A stretch of 64,000 nucleotides of DNA, from contig CAKOYV010000001.1 in assembly GCA_934131005.1 (NCBI GenBank), positions 124,001 through 188,000 of the forward strand, read 5' to 3'. The notes under the pieces were generated by a model that saw nothing but the letters and a program-made list of their open reading frames with translations, did not search any database and was not told the DNA's origin. The position numbers and the translations under genes are program-made. Below, piece after piece: positions 33,512 through 43,009 of this stretch. Position 1 is the first letter of the stretch. Every line of letters begins with the position of its first letter. The stretch is from an uncultured Bacilli bacterium. Lineage in GTDB: Bacteria; Bacillota_I; Bacilli_A; RF39; UBA660.

Positions 33512-36500
33512 CTCTCTTACGTCCTTTCTGATTAAAATCAATTAACTTACATAAAATCCCCATATTTTCTTGAATATACCATCCCATATTATTTTTAATA
33601 TCTTGCATCATCTCTCTAGTAACTGATGATAATGGGAATAGATTTTGTTCAGAAACTCCTCTACCTATCCACAAGCCATCACTAACACTAAAGAATGAAG
33701 TAAACCAACTCTCATAAACATAATTTTTAATTTTACTACTATCATCAACAACTATAACCCCAATATGTTCATAACTTTTAAGCTTATTAAATAACTCTTC
33801 AACCTTCGAATTATCATCAACCTTTAAAATAAACTTACTAAGTCCATATATCAAAATAATCCCCTCTAAACTACTTTTTTGTTGTACTAATTTATCAATA
33901 TATTCAATTATTTTATCAATAACAGCCGAAAAATTATCATTATAATAATTAGGATATTCTTCCAAATTAAGCATAAGTTCCTTTGTAGAATCCATAACCA
34001 TTAAATTAATATTTCTAATTTTTCTAAATACCATCAATAAGCTTTTAATAAATAAAGAAGTATTCGCTATTTTATTAGCTGCAATAATATTACCACCAGA
34101 AGATAAATAATCATAAGTAATAATCTCCAATTCCTTTTTACTGATACCAATTGGTACACGAGTTAAAGTGCTAATCTCCCCTTCTACACAACTATAATCA
34201 ACAACTTCTGGTAATGTTGGAATTCTCCTAGCCTTAACTGGATTCTCTTTCAAATGTTTATTAATAAAGTCTATTAAATAATCACTTGCATCATCATCAT
34301 TCCTAACAATACTAGCTGTTTGAAACTCATGAACATCTCCATTAAAAAGCAAACCTCTTCCAACAATATCATCATTTAAAACTAATTTTGTCCTAACACC
34401 AAATACTTGTTGATAATCCGTAGGATCCTTAAGTTTAAATGTATAAATATTAGTTAAGTTAGTTGCAATTCTATTAGGAATAGAATTAATTGCATTAGCT
34501 GTAAAAATAAATACAACTCCATATCTATTAGAATCTCTAACTAAATCAGGAAATTCATCATAACAACTAGGATAAGCCTCATATAAAGAATCATAATTAT
34601 TAACAATAACAACCATTAATGGCAATTTCTTACCACTATTTCTTAAATAATTTTGATATTCTCCTCCATAATTTACAAATAGCTTCTTTCTAGCTGCTAC
34701 CTCTTCTCTTATCATTTTCAAAAGATTATTATATTTTTCATCTTCATAAGCAAAAACCATTCCTCCAACTTCAGGTAATGCTTCATATCTTCTTAATGCC
34801 TCAGATCCATAATCAATAATATAAAAATTAACATCTTCTGCATCATACCTAGTGACAGTAGAATAAATCATAGTACCTAACAACATTTCACTTTCACTAC
34901 CATCAACACCATAAATAACAGTATTACCATCTGTTAAATAATTATATTTAACAATTCCCTGCTTTTGTTGCTCAGGAGCATCATAAATACCAAGAATAGC
35001 TTCCATTCCTTCAGAAGAATTATCACCATATTTATTAATAACCTCTTCTACTGTAATAATACTAGGAATATCTTCTAACCATAAACGTCTAGCCCTTTTA
35101 TCAACTTTATCAGCACACTCTATAATAGATGCCAAAATATTTGCTAATTGTTCACCATGAGAATCCATCCTTCTACCACTAGAAGCTTGAATACTCTTAA
35201 TAAAATTACCACAATCATCAATAAAATTAATACTCTTATCTACTTGTTTAACAATTTTTTCTGAAGGATAATACTTAGCACCACAAAAAGCCGACTGACC
35301 TAGAGCAAAATATTCATCATAACCGACTTGTAAATAATATCTACCAGCTTGCTTTATACTAGCCGCTTCTGGTCTTTTCAACATTTCCTTACTATCCGCC
35401 TCATCTGATACCTTCAAACACACTCTAAATCTTGTATTAGACCAAATTTGATCATTAACAACACCACTAGGCTTTTGAGTAGCAAGAATTAAATGTACTC
35501 CCAAACTTCTACCAATACGAGCAACACTAATTAAATTATCCATAAAATCAGGTTGTTGACTCTTAAGTTCTGCAAACTCATCACAAATTATAAACAAATG
35601 TGGAATTGCCTCTTCTAATCTACCTTCATTATAAAATTTCTGATATTTATAAATATCCATTGTACTCTCACCAAGTAAATCTCTAGCTTCATTAAACATC
35701 ATTTGTCTTCTTTTAACCTCACTATCAATACTAACCAAAGTTCTAGCCATCGAAGCTTTATCTAAGTTAGTAATAGTTCCCGCTAAATGAGGTAGAAAAA
35801 CACCCATTGCTTTATTCTCAAAGGCAAGTGCTAAACCACCACCTTTATAATCTATTAAAATAAAAGCTACATCATCTGGACTATAATTTATACACATTGA
35901 CAAAATATAAGTAATAATAAACTCACTCTTACCACTACCTGTAGTACCAGCAATAAGTCCATGCGGTCCATGATATTTCTCATGTAAATCCAAATACATC
36001 AAATCGCCAGCTTCATCTACCCCAATTTCTGTTCTCAAACTAGTAGTAGCATCATTAATATTCCAACGATTAAGAATATTTAACTGTTCTACCTTACCAA
36101 CTTTCTCCATTTCCAAAAATGAAATAGCATCTGGTAAATTCCTTAAACCATCTTCAAACTCAATAGGAATAGACGAAATCATTTTACCTACTTTACTCAT
36201 ATCAATTTGATAATTAACTTCATCTCGAAAAACAATTTGTTCCTGCTTTTCATAAGAATTCTTAAGCACACCTGAAGAACCAACACCAAGAGAAATAAAA
36301 TTATTACATTTACTAGGAAGCTTACTCAATCTCTCTTCAAGAATAACAATACTAAAACCTAAATTATCATCTTCCTCTGTCAGAGTCTTAATAAAATCAA
36401 ACCTCTTAACCATTTCATAATCATCAACAATAATAAAATAATGTGGCTTTATCGGTACCTTTTCATTACTAGCATTATTAACAGCCAACCTATTATTTAA

Positions 36501-38072
36501 CTCAAATTCTAAATATTCTGCAACATTCTTAGCACTATCAGAGTTTGTAGAGAAAAATCTAAAACTCTTATCATTATTAAAATTATGATTCAAATAACGA
36601 ATATAGTTAAAATTATCAATATTATTTTCATTAGTAAACACAACTAACTTCAAATCTTCATAACTATAAAAGGTTAATAACTGCAATATAACATTATTCA
36701 TAAAAGCTACACTCTTAGCCTTATTACCCCCCATAATTGCTGTTACTTTATTATCATAAAACGAATAGCTAACAGGAACATTTTCTATATATTTAAATTC
36801 TTCTGCTAAAGCATCAGCTTGTTTTCTAAGTTCATCTTCTTCAATAGTAAACCCTTCTTCAGGATATTCTATCTTAGCATCCAACAATTCATTCCCCATA
36901 CCAATTCTAACCGTTAAAAAATCATTTTGGTCTATTCTTTTATCCCAAAAATTCATATTCTTAGTTCTAATTATTTTTAAACATTCATCAACTGTAATTA
37001 AATTTTCAATTAAAATATCTCTCTGCAAATTACGCACAACAACAAGTTCTTCTTTTTTCTCATCAAGATATTTACCATACTTCAAAACTAATTCTGCTCT
37101 TCTTTTCTTCTTTAATTTCTTATTATAAATATTAGTTACAACAGGCCATAAAATCATCGAAAGAAGCATCGCACTAGCCGTTACTAATTGTGGCCATGAA
37201 TCAGCCATCGAAGTCTGATGTTGAGATAATTTATTTCCCAAATCAATTAAAGTAACCAAAGACATTATTCCCATCGTAAGCATAGGACCTATCGTCAAAA
37301 TAAAAGGCAAATCTTCCAAAGAATCTTTATGTGGTGGAGGACTTAGCTTAATAGTAGCCGTCTCAATAATCCTTCTAATTCTAGGCGCCTTTGAAAAATA
37401 ATCCGTATCAAGATACAAATCTCTATCCTTAACTACAAAATCTCTAATTTCTTCCCCATCTGGCAAATCATATGAAACAATTCCTGCCCTCTCAGCAAAT
37501 ACTTTAACATTACCCCCCGGATTATTTTGAAACAACAAATTATCTAAAAACATTAATTTATAACCATAAATACATATACTATCCCCATTTTTTATAAAGT
37601 ATTTATTATCAATCAAAATTTTATCATTAACATAAACTCCCAAATTATTCTTCTCCAAAACCAAACGATTATCAACATTATAAATTTTTACCAAAAGATT
37701 ATCAAGATAAGGACAATTATAATAAACATTAGCATCTCTACCATTACCAATAACCATTTTAATATTTTTATCATACTTATAAGTATCTATCTTATTAGAA
37801 GTAATACTACTAACATAAATCAAATAATTATTCTTCAAACGATTAATTACATAAAAAGAATTATCCCTCAAAATTGTAGAATCAACACTCTGCCCACGCT
37901 CAACAACTCTAACCTCATCAACAGAATAAATTACCCACTCACCATTTCTAGCCTCAACATTTATTAATTTAGATTCTTCTTCTAAATCAGCATCAAAACT
38001 AAAACTACCTTCTATATCTGTTGGAAGAGAAAAAGTTAATATCTTATCTGTCAAAAACAAAAATATCCTCAT
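33501..38072 (-). CDS. essC: EssC-type FtsK/SpoIIIE ATPase of type VIIb secretion
   Basis: Motor of the Firmicute type VII system. N-terminal FHA-like region (about 100-180), two membrane segments (about 255-320), then tandem FtsK-type ATPase domains. In domain 1 Walker A is GTTGSGKSE (709-717), Walker B LFIICDEFAE (826-835), and ATQKPSG follows. In domain 2 the Walker A position reads GVDGSESE (1055-1062), lacking the invariant Gly-Lys, as in other EssC proteins. A third, degenerate domain closes the protein (about 1340-1500). 1523 residues is full length. It overlaps the YukD-like gene downstream. EssB, EsaA and EssA are not present nearby. Start is ATG. Confidence 0.95.
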   Translation of the reverse strand: MRIFLFLTDKILTFSLPTDIEGSFSFDADLEEESKLINVEARNGEWVIYSVDEVRVVERGQSVDSTILRDNSFYVINRLKNNYLIYVSSITSNKIDTYKYDKNIKMVIGNGRDANVYYNCPYLDNLLVKIYNVDNRLVLEKNNLGVYVNDKILIDNKYFIKNGDSICIYGYKLMFLDNLLFQNNPGGNVKVFAERAGIVSYDLPDGEEIRDFVVKDRDLYLDTDYFSKAPRIRRIIETATIKLSPPPHKDSLEDLPFILTIGPMLTMGIMSLVTLIDLGNKLSQHQTSMADSWPQLVTASAMLLSMILWPVVTNIYNKKLKKKRRAELVLKYGKYLDEKKEELVVVRNLQRDILIENLITVDECLKIIRTKNMNFWDKRIDQNDFLTVRIGMGNELLDAKIEYPEEGFTIEEDELRKQADALAEEFKYIENVPVSYSFYDNKVTAIMGGNKAKSVAFMNNVILQLLTFYSYEDLKLVVFTNENNIDNFNYIRYLNHNFNNDKSFRFFSTNSDSAKNVAEYLEFELNNRLAVNNASNEKVPIKPHYFIIVDDYEMVKRFDFIKTLTEEDDNLGFSIVILEERLSKLPSKCNNFISLGVGSSGVLKNSYEKQEQIVFRDEVNYQIDMSKVGKMISSIPIEFEDGLRNLPDAISFLEMEKVGKVEQLNILNRWNINDATTSLRTEIGVDEAGDLMYLDLHEKYHGPHGLIAGTTGSGKSEFIITYILSMCINYSPDDVAFILIDYKGGGLALAFENKAMGVFLPHLAGTITNLDKASMARTLVSIDSEVKRRQMMFNEARDLLGESTMDIYKYQKFYNEGRLEEAIPHLFIICDEFAELKSQQPDFMDNLISVARIGRSLGVHLILATQKPSGVVNDQIWSNTRFRVCLKVSDEADSKEMLKRPEAASIKQAGRYYLQVGYDEYFALGQSAFCGAKYYPSEKIVKQVDKSINFIDDCGNFIKSIQASSGRRMDSHGEQLANILASIIECADKVDKRARRLWLEDIPSIITVEEVINKYGDNSSEGMEAILGIYDAPEQQKQGIVKYNYLTDGNTVIYGVDGSESEMLLGTMIYSTVTRYDAEDVNFYIIDYGSEALRRYEALPEVGGMVFAYEDEKYNNLLKMIREEVAARKKLFVNYGGEYQNYLRNSGKKLPLMVVIVNNYDSLYEAYPSCYDEFPDLVRDSNRYGVVFIFTANAINSIPNRIATNLTNIYTFKLKDPTDYQQVFGVRTKLVLNDDIVGRGLLFNGDVHEFQTASIVRNDDDASDYLIDFINKHLKENPVKARRIPTLPEVVDYSCVEGEISTLTRVPIGISKKELEIITYDYLSSGGNIIAANKIANTSLFIKSLLMVFRKIRNINLMVMDSTKELMLNLEEYPNYYNDNFSAVIDKIIEYIDKLVQQKSSLEGIILIYGLSKFILKVDDNSKVEELFNKLKSYEHIGVIVVDDSSKIKNYVYESWFTSFFSVSDGLWIGRGVSEQNLFPLSSVTREMMQDIKNNMGWYIQENMGILCKLIDFNQKGRKRDGE

Positions 38073-38102
38073 CGTATCACCCTTATCTTCTTATTTAAGA
38101 AA

Positions 38103-38111
38103 ATTATATCA
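38103..38111 (-). promoter_or_regulatory. Extended -10 promoter for essC
   Basis: TGTGATATAAT on the minus strand (TG-A-TATAAT extended -10), 31 bases before the essC start. The same eleven bases occur at the typA promoter. No good -35 is seen. Confidence 0.55.
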
Positions 38112-38140
38112 CATTTTTAGAAAATAGCCTAGCAAGAGCC

Positions 38141-38169
38141 AAAAAAAAGCACTTAAAATCAAGTACTTC
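38141..38169 (-). terminator. Terminator after the HD-kinase gene
   Basis: AAGTACTT pairs with AAGTGCTT around a short loop, followed by a run of T on the minus strand, separating the HD-kinase gene from essC. Confidence 0.75.
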
Positions 38170-39507
38170 TTAATCATCAACAATTTCTAATATTCGTTTA
38201 TTTATCTCTTGCAAATAAAACCTTCTCATATCATCAAGTATTCTATTACAAACTAAAATATCAACTTGCCTTTGTTCTATATTAAAAGTATCAAACTTAT
38301 AAAAATTAACACTATCAGTATAATTAATAACATTCTTTAAAGAATTATTATATTCAACTAAATTTTTCTCATTCAAAAAATTTCTTCTTTCCAAAGATAA
38401 ATTAGCCAAATAATCCCTCTTAAGAGCTGTAATACTATCAACATAAGTAATAATAACAATATTAATCTTATCCTCTATCTCTTTTAAATACTCACTCTTA
38501 TACTCATCATATTCTTGCACGCTAACACCATTACTAACATACAATCTATCTACCCATACTAATCTATCATATAAAGACCTATCTACTATTATAATATCAC
38601 TATCTCTACCAAGTGCAGTTGATAACTCTTTCAAAACGTGCTTAGCAATATACCGATTAACATCCATTCTAGACCTATGACAAATTTTAGGATAAATATT
38701 CTTCTTATAATCAGAAGTCGTCGTAAACTCTGAAAGAACATCAACAGAAAAATTACCCTTACCAAAAAAATCTTTCAAATTATTTATAAGGGTAGTCTTA
38801 CCAGTTCTTGGAGTACCCGTAAATTCAATAACATATGGCTTTATCTCAAAAACATCTCTTAATTTTTTTACTTCCTGCTTCTTATAATGTAATTTCAAAA
38901 CTTCTTTATATTCATCTTCTTTTCCCTCAAATATAACATTTTTTACATAATCATCTTCTTTTTCATAAAAGACATCTTCCAATAATTCATATAATCTCCT
39001 AAACATAGGACTATCCTTATCCTCACCAATTATAAGACTATTATAAACACCTTCGTAATACCACTTTTGACTATCTCTTCCTCTTTTAAAAGCACTAAAA
39101 TCAAAATCATCAGTTATTTTCTTTACAATATTTAAATCTTCTAAATTACTTATCTTATCTGCTGCTACAACAGCTTTATGCCTCATATCTAAACTCTTAA
39201 CTCTATCAATAGTCTCTGTTTTACGTTCTTCCCAACTAAGACTCTTATCTCTCTCACTAGCCTCTAACACTAACGAAGCTACATCATCACCAAATAATTT
39301 TTTAATATCTTCATAACAATATTTAGTATCTTCTATAACATCATGCAAATAACCAGCAACAATAACATTATCATCAAAACCATACGATTTAAGAATATGT
39401 CCAACATTTATAGGATGTATAATCATAGGTTTATCAGGATCTGACTTTCTAACCTGCCCCATATGAGCCTTTACCGCAAATTTCAAGGCCTTTTCACATA
39501 TATCCAT
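38170..39507 (-). CDS. HD hydrolase-P-loop kinase fusion protein
   Basis: Two domains not usually joined. Residues 1-180 are an HD domain like Rel/SpoT and Mesh1 hydrolases: HMGQVRKSD (about 15), MIIHPINV (about 28-35), GYLHDVIEDT (about 52-61) and AADKISNLEDL (about 115-125). Residues 225-445 are a P-loop kinase of the NadR/thymidylate-kinase type: GTPRTGKTT Walker A (about 230-238) and IIIVDRSLYDRLVW (about 306-319) with a lid-like Arg-rich segment. It could combine nucleotide hydrolysis with a kinase step for a nucleoside or cofactor. ATG after GGAGG. Preceded by a 230-base stretch and a small RNA gene. Confidence 0.8.
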   Translation of the reverse strand: MDICEKALKFAVKAHMGQVRKSDPDKPMIIHPINVGHILKSYGFDDNVIVAGYLHDVIEDTKYCYEDIKKLFGDDVASLVLEASERDKSLSWEERKTETIDRVKSLDMRHKAVVAADKISNLEDLNIVKKITDDFDFSAFKRGRDSQKWYYEGVYNSLIIGEDKDSPMFRRLYELLEDVFYEKEDDYVKNVIFEGKEDEYKEVLKLHYKKQEVKKLRDVFEIKPYVIEFTGTPRTGKTTLINNLKDFFGKGNFSVDVLSEFTTTSDYKKNIYPKICHRSRMDVNRYIAKHVLKELSTALGRDSDIIIVDRSLYDRLVWVDRLYVSNGVSVQEYDEYKSEYLKEIEDKINIVIITYVDSITALKRDYLANLSLERRNFLNEKNLVEYNNSLKNVINYTDSVNFYKFDTFNIEQRQVDILVCNRILDDMRRFYLQEINKRILEIVDD

Positions 39508-39738
39508 CTTAATACCTCCTAAAACTAAAAATTATACTTAATAAAAATCAAAACTCATTAACTGAATCTTACATATCATCTAGTCAACATCCTAATTTTA
39601 ACATAAATTCTTAAAGTTAGTTTATTTTTTCATATTTTTGTATAAATTTACTGTCATTAACTACCCATAACAAATATTATTTTTTAAACTATTTTAAACT
39701 TTTATAAATTTCATCATTTATATTTAATCACTATAAAC
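39508..39738 (-). other. AT-rich stretch upstream of the HD-kinase gene
   Basis: I see no gene in these 231 bases. A TATAAT hexamer about 20 bases before the GGAGG of the HD-kinase gene could be its promoter, but no convincing -35 lies upstream. Read-through from the small RNA terminator is an alternative source of transcript. Confidence 0.4.
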
Positions 39739-39829
39739 AAAAATGGAGCCTCTCGGCTCCTTCAGGGGGTTTTGGTTGAATACACTCCTACATTTTATTT
39801 CGTAGAGAGTGGACATAATTTCTTATGCC
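39739..39829 (-). ncRNA. 91-nt structured small RNA with own promoter and terminator
   Basis: The RNA would start at GGCATAAG and has three hairpins: GGCATAA/TTATGTC with GAAA loop, CACTC-CTAC/GTAG-GAGTG with a bulged T, and a terminator stem GGAGCC/GGCTCC with GAGA loop followed by ATTTTTG. A 22-base linker between hairpins two and three carries single-stranded AAACCCCCT, complementary to strong ribosome sites such as AGGGGG. A promoter ends six bases before the predicted start. It matches no RNA family I know. An alternative is a leader or riboswitch for the HD-kinase gene. Confidence 0.6.
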
Positions 39830-39835
39830 ATATAC

Positions 39836-39864
39836 ATAATAATATATTTATAGAAAAAAAGCAA
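39836..39864 (-). promoter_or_regulatory. Promoter of the small RNA
   Basis: TTGCTT, 17 bases, TATTAT on the minus strand, with the first G of the hairpin RNA six bases past the -10 box. Confidence 0.6.
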
Positions 39865-39920
39865 TACATTTTTGTAAACTTTACACTTTTTTCTCAAAAA
39901 TGTAAACCAAGCATTCTAAA

Positions 39921-41921
39921 TTAATCCAAATTATCTAAAGAATCACAATAAGAAAGCAATTTTTTACCTTCATCACTATCTAAAGACTTAGAAAAATATT
40001 CTAAAACATCTTCTCTAACACGAAGAAGCAAATTGAAATCTTTTCTAATATTTGCAAGCCTTAACATAGCATCACCACTCTGTCTTATTCCGAACAAATC
40101 CCCCTCACCACGATGCATAAAATCATATTCACTTATCTCAAAGCCATCATTACAACGCTCAAGCATTTTCAACCTATCACTAGCCTCGTGTGCCAATAAA
40201 ACACAATAACTTTGAATATCACTTCTACCAACTCTTCCCCTCAACTGATGTAAAGTTGACAAGCCAAATAAATTAGCATTAAATACCACAATCATAGATG
40301 CATTAGGCACATTAACTCCAACTTCAATAACAGTAGTAGAAATAAGAATATTTATTTTTCCCGTCTCAAATCGCTTCATAATCTTATTTTTTTCTAAAAC
40401 ATCAAGTTTACCATGAACAGCTCCAATTTTGCAAATTTTTCCAAACGCTAATTCCATTTTTTCTTTAAGTTTCATAACATTATCAATAGAAGTATCATCA
40501 TCGCTAACAATCGCAGGAGCAATAACATATATTTGATGCCCCAACTTAATTTCCTTAAGCATCATTTTGAGAACATCCATAACCTCATTATCTCGCTTAA
40601 AATAAGTAATAACATCTAATCTACCAGCAGGCTTAGTCTTAATACTAGAAATATCCATATCTCTATAAATAGACAAAGCATAAGTCCTAGGAATAGGCGT
40701 AGCACTCATCGACAAAACATCAGGCATCTCTCCCTTATTTTTCAAAGCATTTCTCTGATTAACACCAAATCTATGTTGCTCATCTGTAATAATCAAACCC
40801 AAATTACAATACTTAAGCTTCTCTTGAATAAGTGACTGTGTTCCAATTATTAAATCAACATGACCATCCTCTATCTCTTTATATATTTCCTTCTTCATCT
40901 TACCATTAACAGAAGAAGTAAGTAAACAAACTTTCATATCAGTATTTTTAAACAGTCCCAAAGCCTCTTCATAATGCTGATTAGCAAGTATCTCAGTTGG
41001 CACCATCAAAGCCGTTTGAAAGCCAGCTAAATAATTAATATAGGCTGCTATCATAGCAACAATAGTCTTACCACTACCAACATCTCCCTGTACTAATCGA
41101 TTCATTCTACGATTACTCCTCATATCTTCTTTAACTTCACTAATACAACGCAACTGATCAACCGTAAGCTTAAATGGCAAAGAAATTATCAACTTCTCAA
41201 CTTCATTATCTGAAAACTTCTTCTTCAAAGCTCGTCCATTATCATTAATATTCATTTTCAAATAATTAATCTTAAATAAATACATAAACAATTCCTCATA
41301 CTTAAGCCTTTGCAACGCACGTTTATAAGAAATAACATCACAAGGATTATGAATTTGCTTAAGGGCCCATAACTTATCTCTAAAATTATATCTAGAAATT
41401 AAATTAGCAGGAATATAATCAACAGCCTCATATAAAGAATCAAGAGCACTAACAATAAATTTACCAATAGAATTACGAGAAAGCCCATTAGTAGACTGAT
41501 AAATAGGCTCAATCTGAACCTTATCAGGCAATTTCCTCATTCTAACCTCACTAGCAACAACCGTATTCTTTAACTTATCATACTTACCAATAATAGTAAC
41601 CTCAGTCCCACCTCTAACCTCATTACATAAATAAATTTGATTATAAGCACTAATATTATAAATATTTCTTTCATTAGAAATCCTAAAAATAACTTTCTTC
41701 AATTTTAAAGATAAATTAATAACCGTAGGTTGTCCTAAAGCAACGCCATCAATAATAACTCTATCTCCATTTTTAATATTACTCATATCACTTCTCTTGA
41801 TAACATTATATTTCTTAGGATAATACGAAACCAAATCATCAATACAAAAAATTCCCAATTTATTAAGAAGCTTACTTGTCTTTGGACCAATCCCCTCCAA
41901 ATCTTCTAAATTATTGCTCAT
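39921..41921 (-). CDS. recG: ATP-dependent DNA helicase RecG
   Basis: RecG remodels stalled replication forks and branched DNA. N-terminal helical/wedge region (LEGIGPKTSKLLNKLGI at about 7, OB-like wedge through about 150), then helicase motifs: I GDVGSGKT (about 279-286), II DEQH (about 379-382), III SATPIPRT (about 409-416), and VI QLRGRVGR (about 565-572). At 666 residues it is full length. ATG start with GGAGG upstream. It is preceded by a sporulation-like gene and followed by the small RNA locus. Confidence 0.96.
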   Translation of the reverse strand: MSNNLEDLEGIGPKTSKLLNKLGIFCIDDLVSYYPKKYNVIKRSDMSNIKNGDRVIIDGVALGQPTVINLSLKLKKVIFRISNERNIYNISAYNQIYLCNEVRGGTEVTIIGKYDKLKNTVVASEVRMRKLPDKVQIEPIYQSTNGLSRNSIGKFIVSALDSLYEAVDYIPANLISRYNFRDKLWALKQIHNPCDVISYKRALQRLKYEELFMYLFKINYLKMNINDNGRALKKKFSDNEVEKLIISLPFKLTVDQLRCISEVKEDMRSNRRMNRLVQGDVGSGKTIVAMIAAYINYLAGFQTALMVPTEILANQHYEEALGLFKNTDMKVCLLTSSVNGKMKKEIYKEIEDGHVDLIIGTQSLIQEKLKYCNLGLIITDEQHRFGVNQRNALKNKGEMPDVLSMSATPIPRTYALSIYRDMDISSIKTKPAGRLDVITYFKRDNEVMDVLKMMLKEIKLGHQIYVIAPAIVSDDDTSIDNVMKLKEKMELAFGKICKIGAVHGKLDVLEKNKIMKRFETGKINILISTTVIEVGVNVPNASMIVVFNANLFGLSTLHQLRGRVGRSDIQSYCVLLAHEASDRLKMLERCNDGFEISEYDFMHRGEGDLFGIRQSGDAMLRLANIRKDFNLLLRVREDVLEYFSKSLDSDEGKKLLSYCDSLDNLD

Positions 41922-42074
41922 AAAATACCTCCATATTTTTCTTAATTATAGCATATATCTTATACTTTTCAAAAAAATTAACAAATAGTAAGTTACCTTT
42001 TTTCAAATATTACTACTTCCACACCAACTAGCCCATTTAAATAAAATATCACTACTATAACTATCCAAATTATT

Positions 42075-42620
42075 TTATGGCAAATATTTTTTATAATCTA
42101 AAAAAGAATTATTTTTAGAAAAAACTAAGTAAATTTTATCATCGCAACTCTCTCCAACATAAGCACCTTGACTGATATTATCATATAATTTCAAAGAAGA
42201 ATTACAAATATTCCCATACCAAGTAGCAACCCCATCATTATCCTCAATCATTACAACTGAACCATACTTATCTTTCTCCCCCAAATAAACAACAATTCCC
42301 TCACTTATACTAGGAACCAAATATTTATTTTCAACAAAAAGTACTACCCCATCCTCATATGAAGAAGCCTTACTATATTTTATTTTTTCATTAAAAACAC
42401 TATTAGAAAAATCATCTCGCCAATAAAATACTCCCCCCAAATATTTATTATAAATTTTTTTATATAAAGAAAAATTAATCTTATCCTCATATAAATAGTA
42501 ATGAATTTTAGTACGATATTTATAATTACTTTTACCGACAATCGCTAAACCTAAAAAAATTGCAATACACAAAAGAGATTTAATAATAACCACATATACC
42601 TTAAAACTACCCTTCTTCAT
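42075..42620 (-). CDS. SpoIVFA-like membrane protein with degenerate LytM domain
   Basis: SpoIVFA holds the intramembrane protease SpoIVFB inactive until late sporulation. This 181-residue protein has one membrane segment (about 9-28) and a C-terminal LytM-type fold without the metal histidines. SEGIVVYLGEKDKYG, DGVATWYGN and LYDNISQGAYVGE (about 110-162) parallel KEGYVVEV, YSIYGEL and LYDFVDKGKKLG of Bacillus SpoIVFA. N-terminus is shorter than the Bacillus protein (264). ATG chosen over a GTG two codons earlier because of AGGTG spacing. SpoIVFB is not next door. SpoIIQ or SpoIVFA are the closest calls. Confidence 0.65.
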   Translation of the reverse strand: MKKGSFKVYVVIIKSLLCIAIFLGLAIVGKSNYKYRTKIHYYLYEDKINFSLYKKIYNKYLGGVFYWRDDFSNSVFNEKIKYSKASSYEDGVVLFVENKYLVPSISEGIVVYLGEKDKYGSVVMIEDNDGVATWYGNICNSSLKLYDNISQGAYVGESCDDKIYLVFSKNNSFLDYKKYLP

Positions 42621-42700
42621 AAACACACCTCGCTATTAAAATAATATTTTCCTACTTACCTTTTATACCATTTTATGTTATAATTCTCTCAGGTGATATC

Positions 42701-43009
42701 ATGAAAAGATTTACGATGAAAGATGAAGAATTTATATGCGAAAACTGTCATAAAAAAGTTGAAAAATTAAATTACACAGCTCGCGACCACTGTCCATATT
42801 GTCTTTACTCAAAACATGTAGACATCTATCCAGGTGATAGAAACAATAACTGCCAAGGATTATTAACTCCAATAGATATTGAAAAATATAAAAACACCTA
42901 TAAAATTATTTATAAGTGTCAAAAATGCCAAAAGTTACATAAAAATATCATTGCTAGAGATGATGACTTTGATAAAATCATAAATCTAAGCAGTAAATTG
43001 CATCCCTAA
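42701..43009 (+). CDS. RNHCP-domain protein
   Basis: 102 residues with the RNHCP signature: FICENCHKKV near residue 11, RDHCPYCLYSKHVD (about 29-42), PGDRNNNCQG (about 45-54) and a second zinc knuckle YKCQKCQKLHKN (about 71-82). It is a small zinc-binding protein family of unknown function, in some genomes associated with RNA metabolism. Plus-strand gene, ATG after AGGTGAT. Its last codons overlap convergently with the membrane protein gene by 24 bases, an unusual arrangement. Confidence 0.85.
   Translation: MKRFTMKDEEFICENCHKKVEKLNYTARDHCPYCLYSKHVDIYPGDRNNNCQGLLTPIDIEKYKNTYKIIYKCQKCQKLHKNIIARDDDFDKIINLSSKLHP

Noticed and set aside
39739..39829. Reading the small RNA as an SRP RNA
   Set aside because: The GGAA-loop helix 8 signature and the conserved asymmetric loop are absent.
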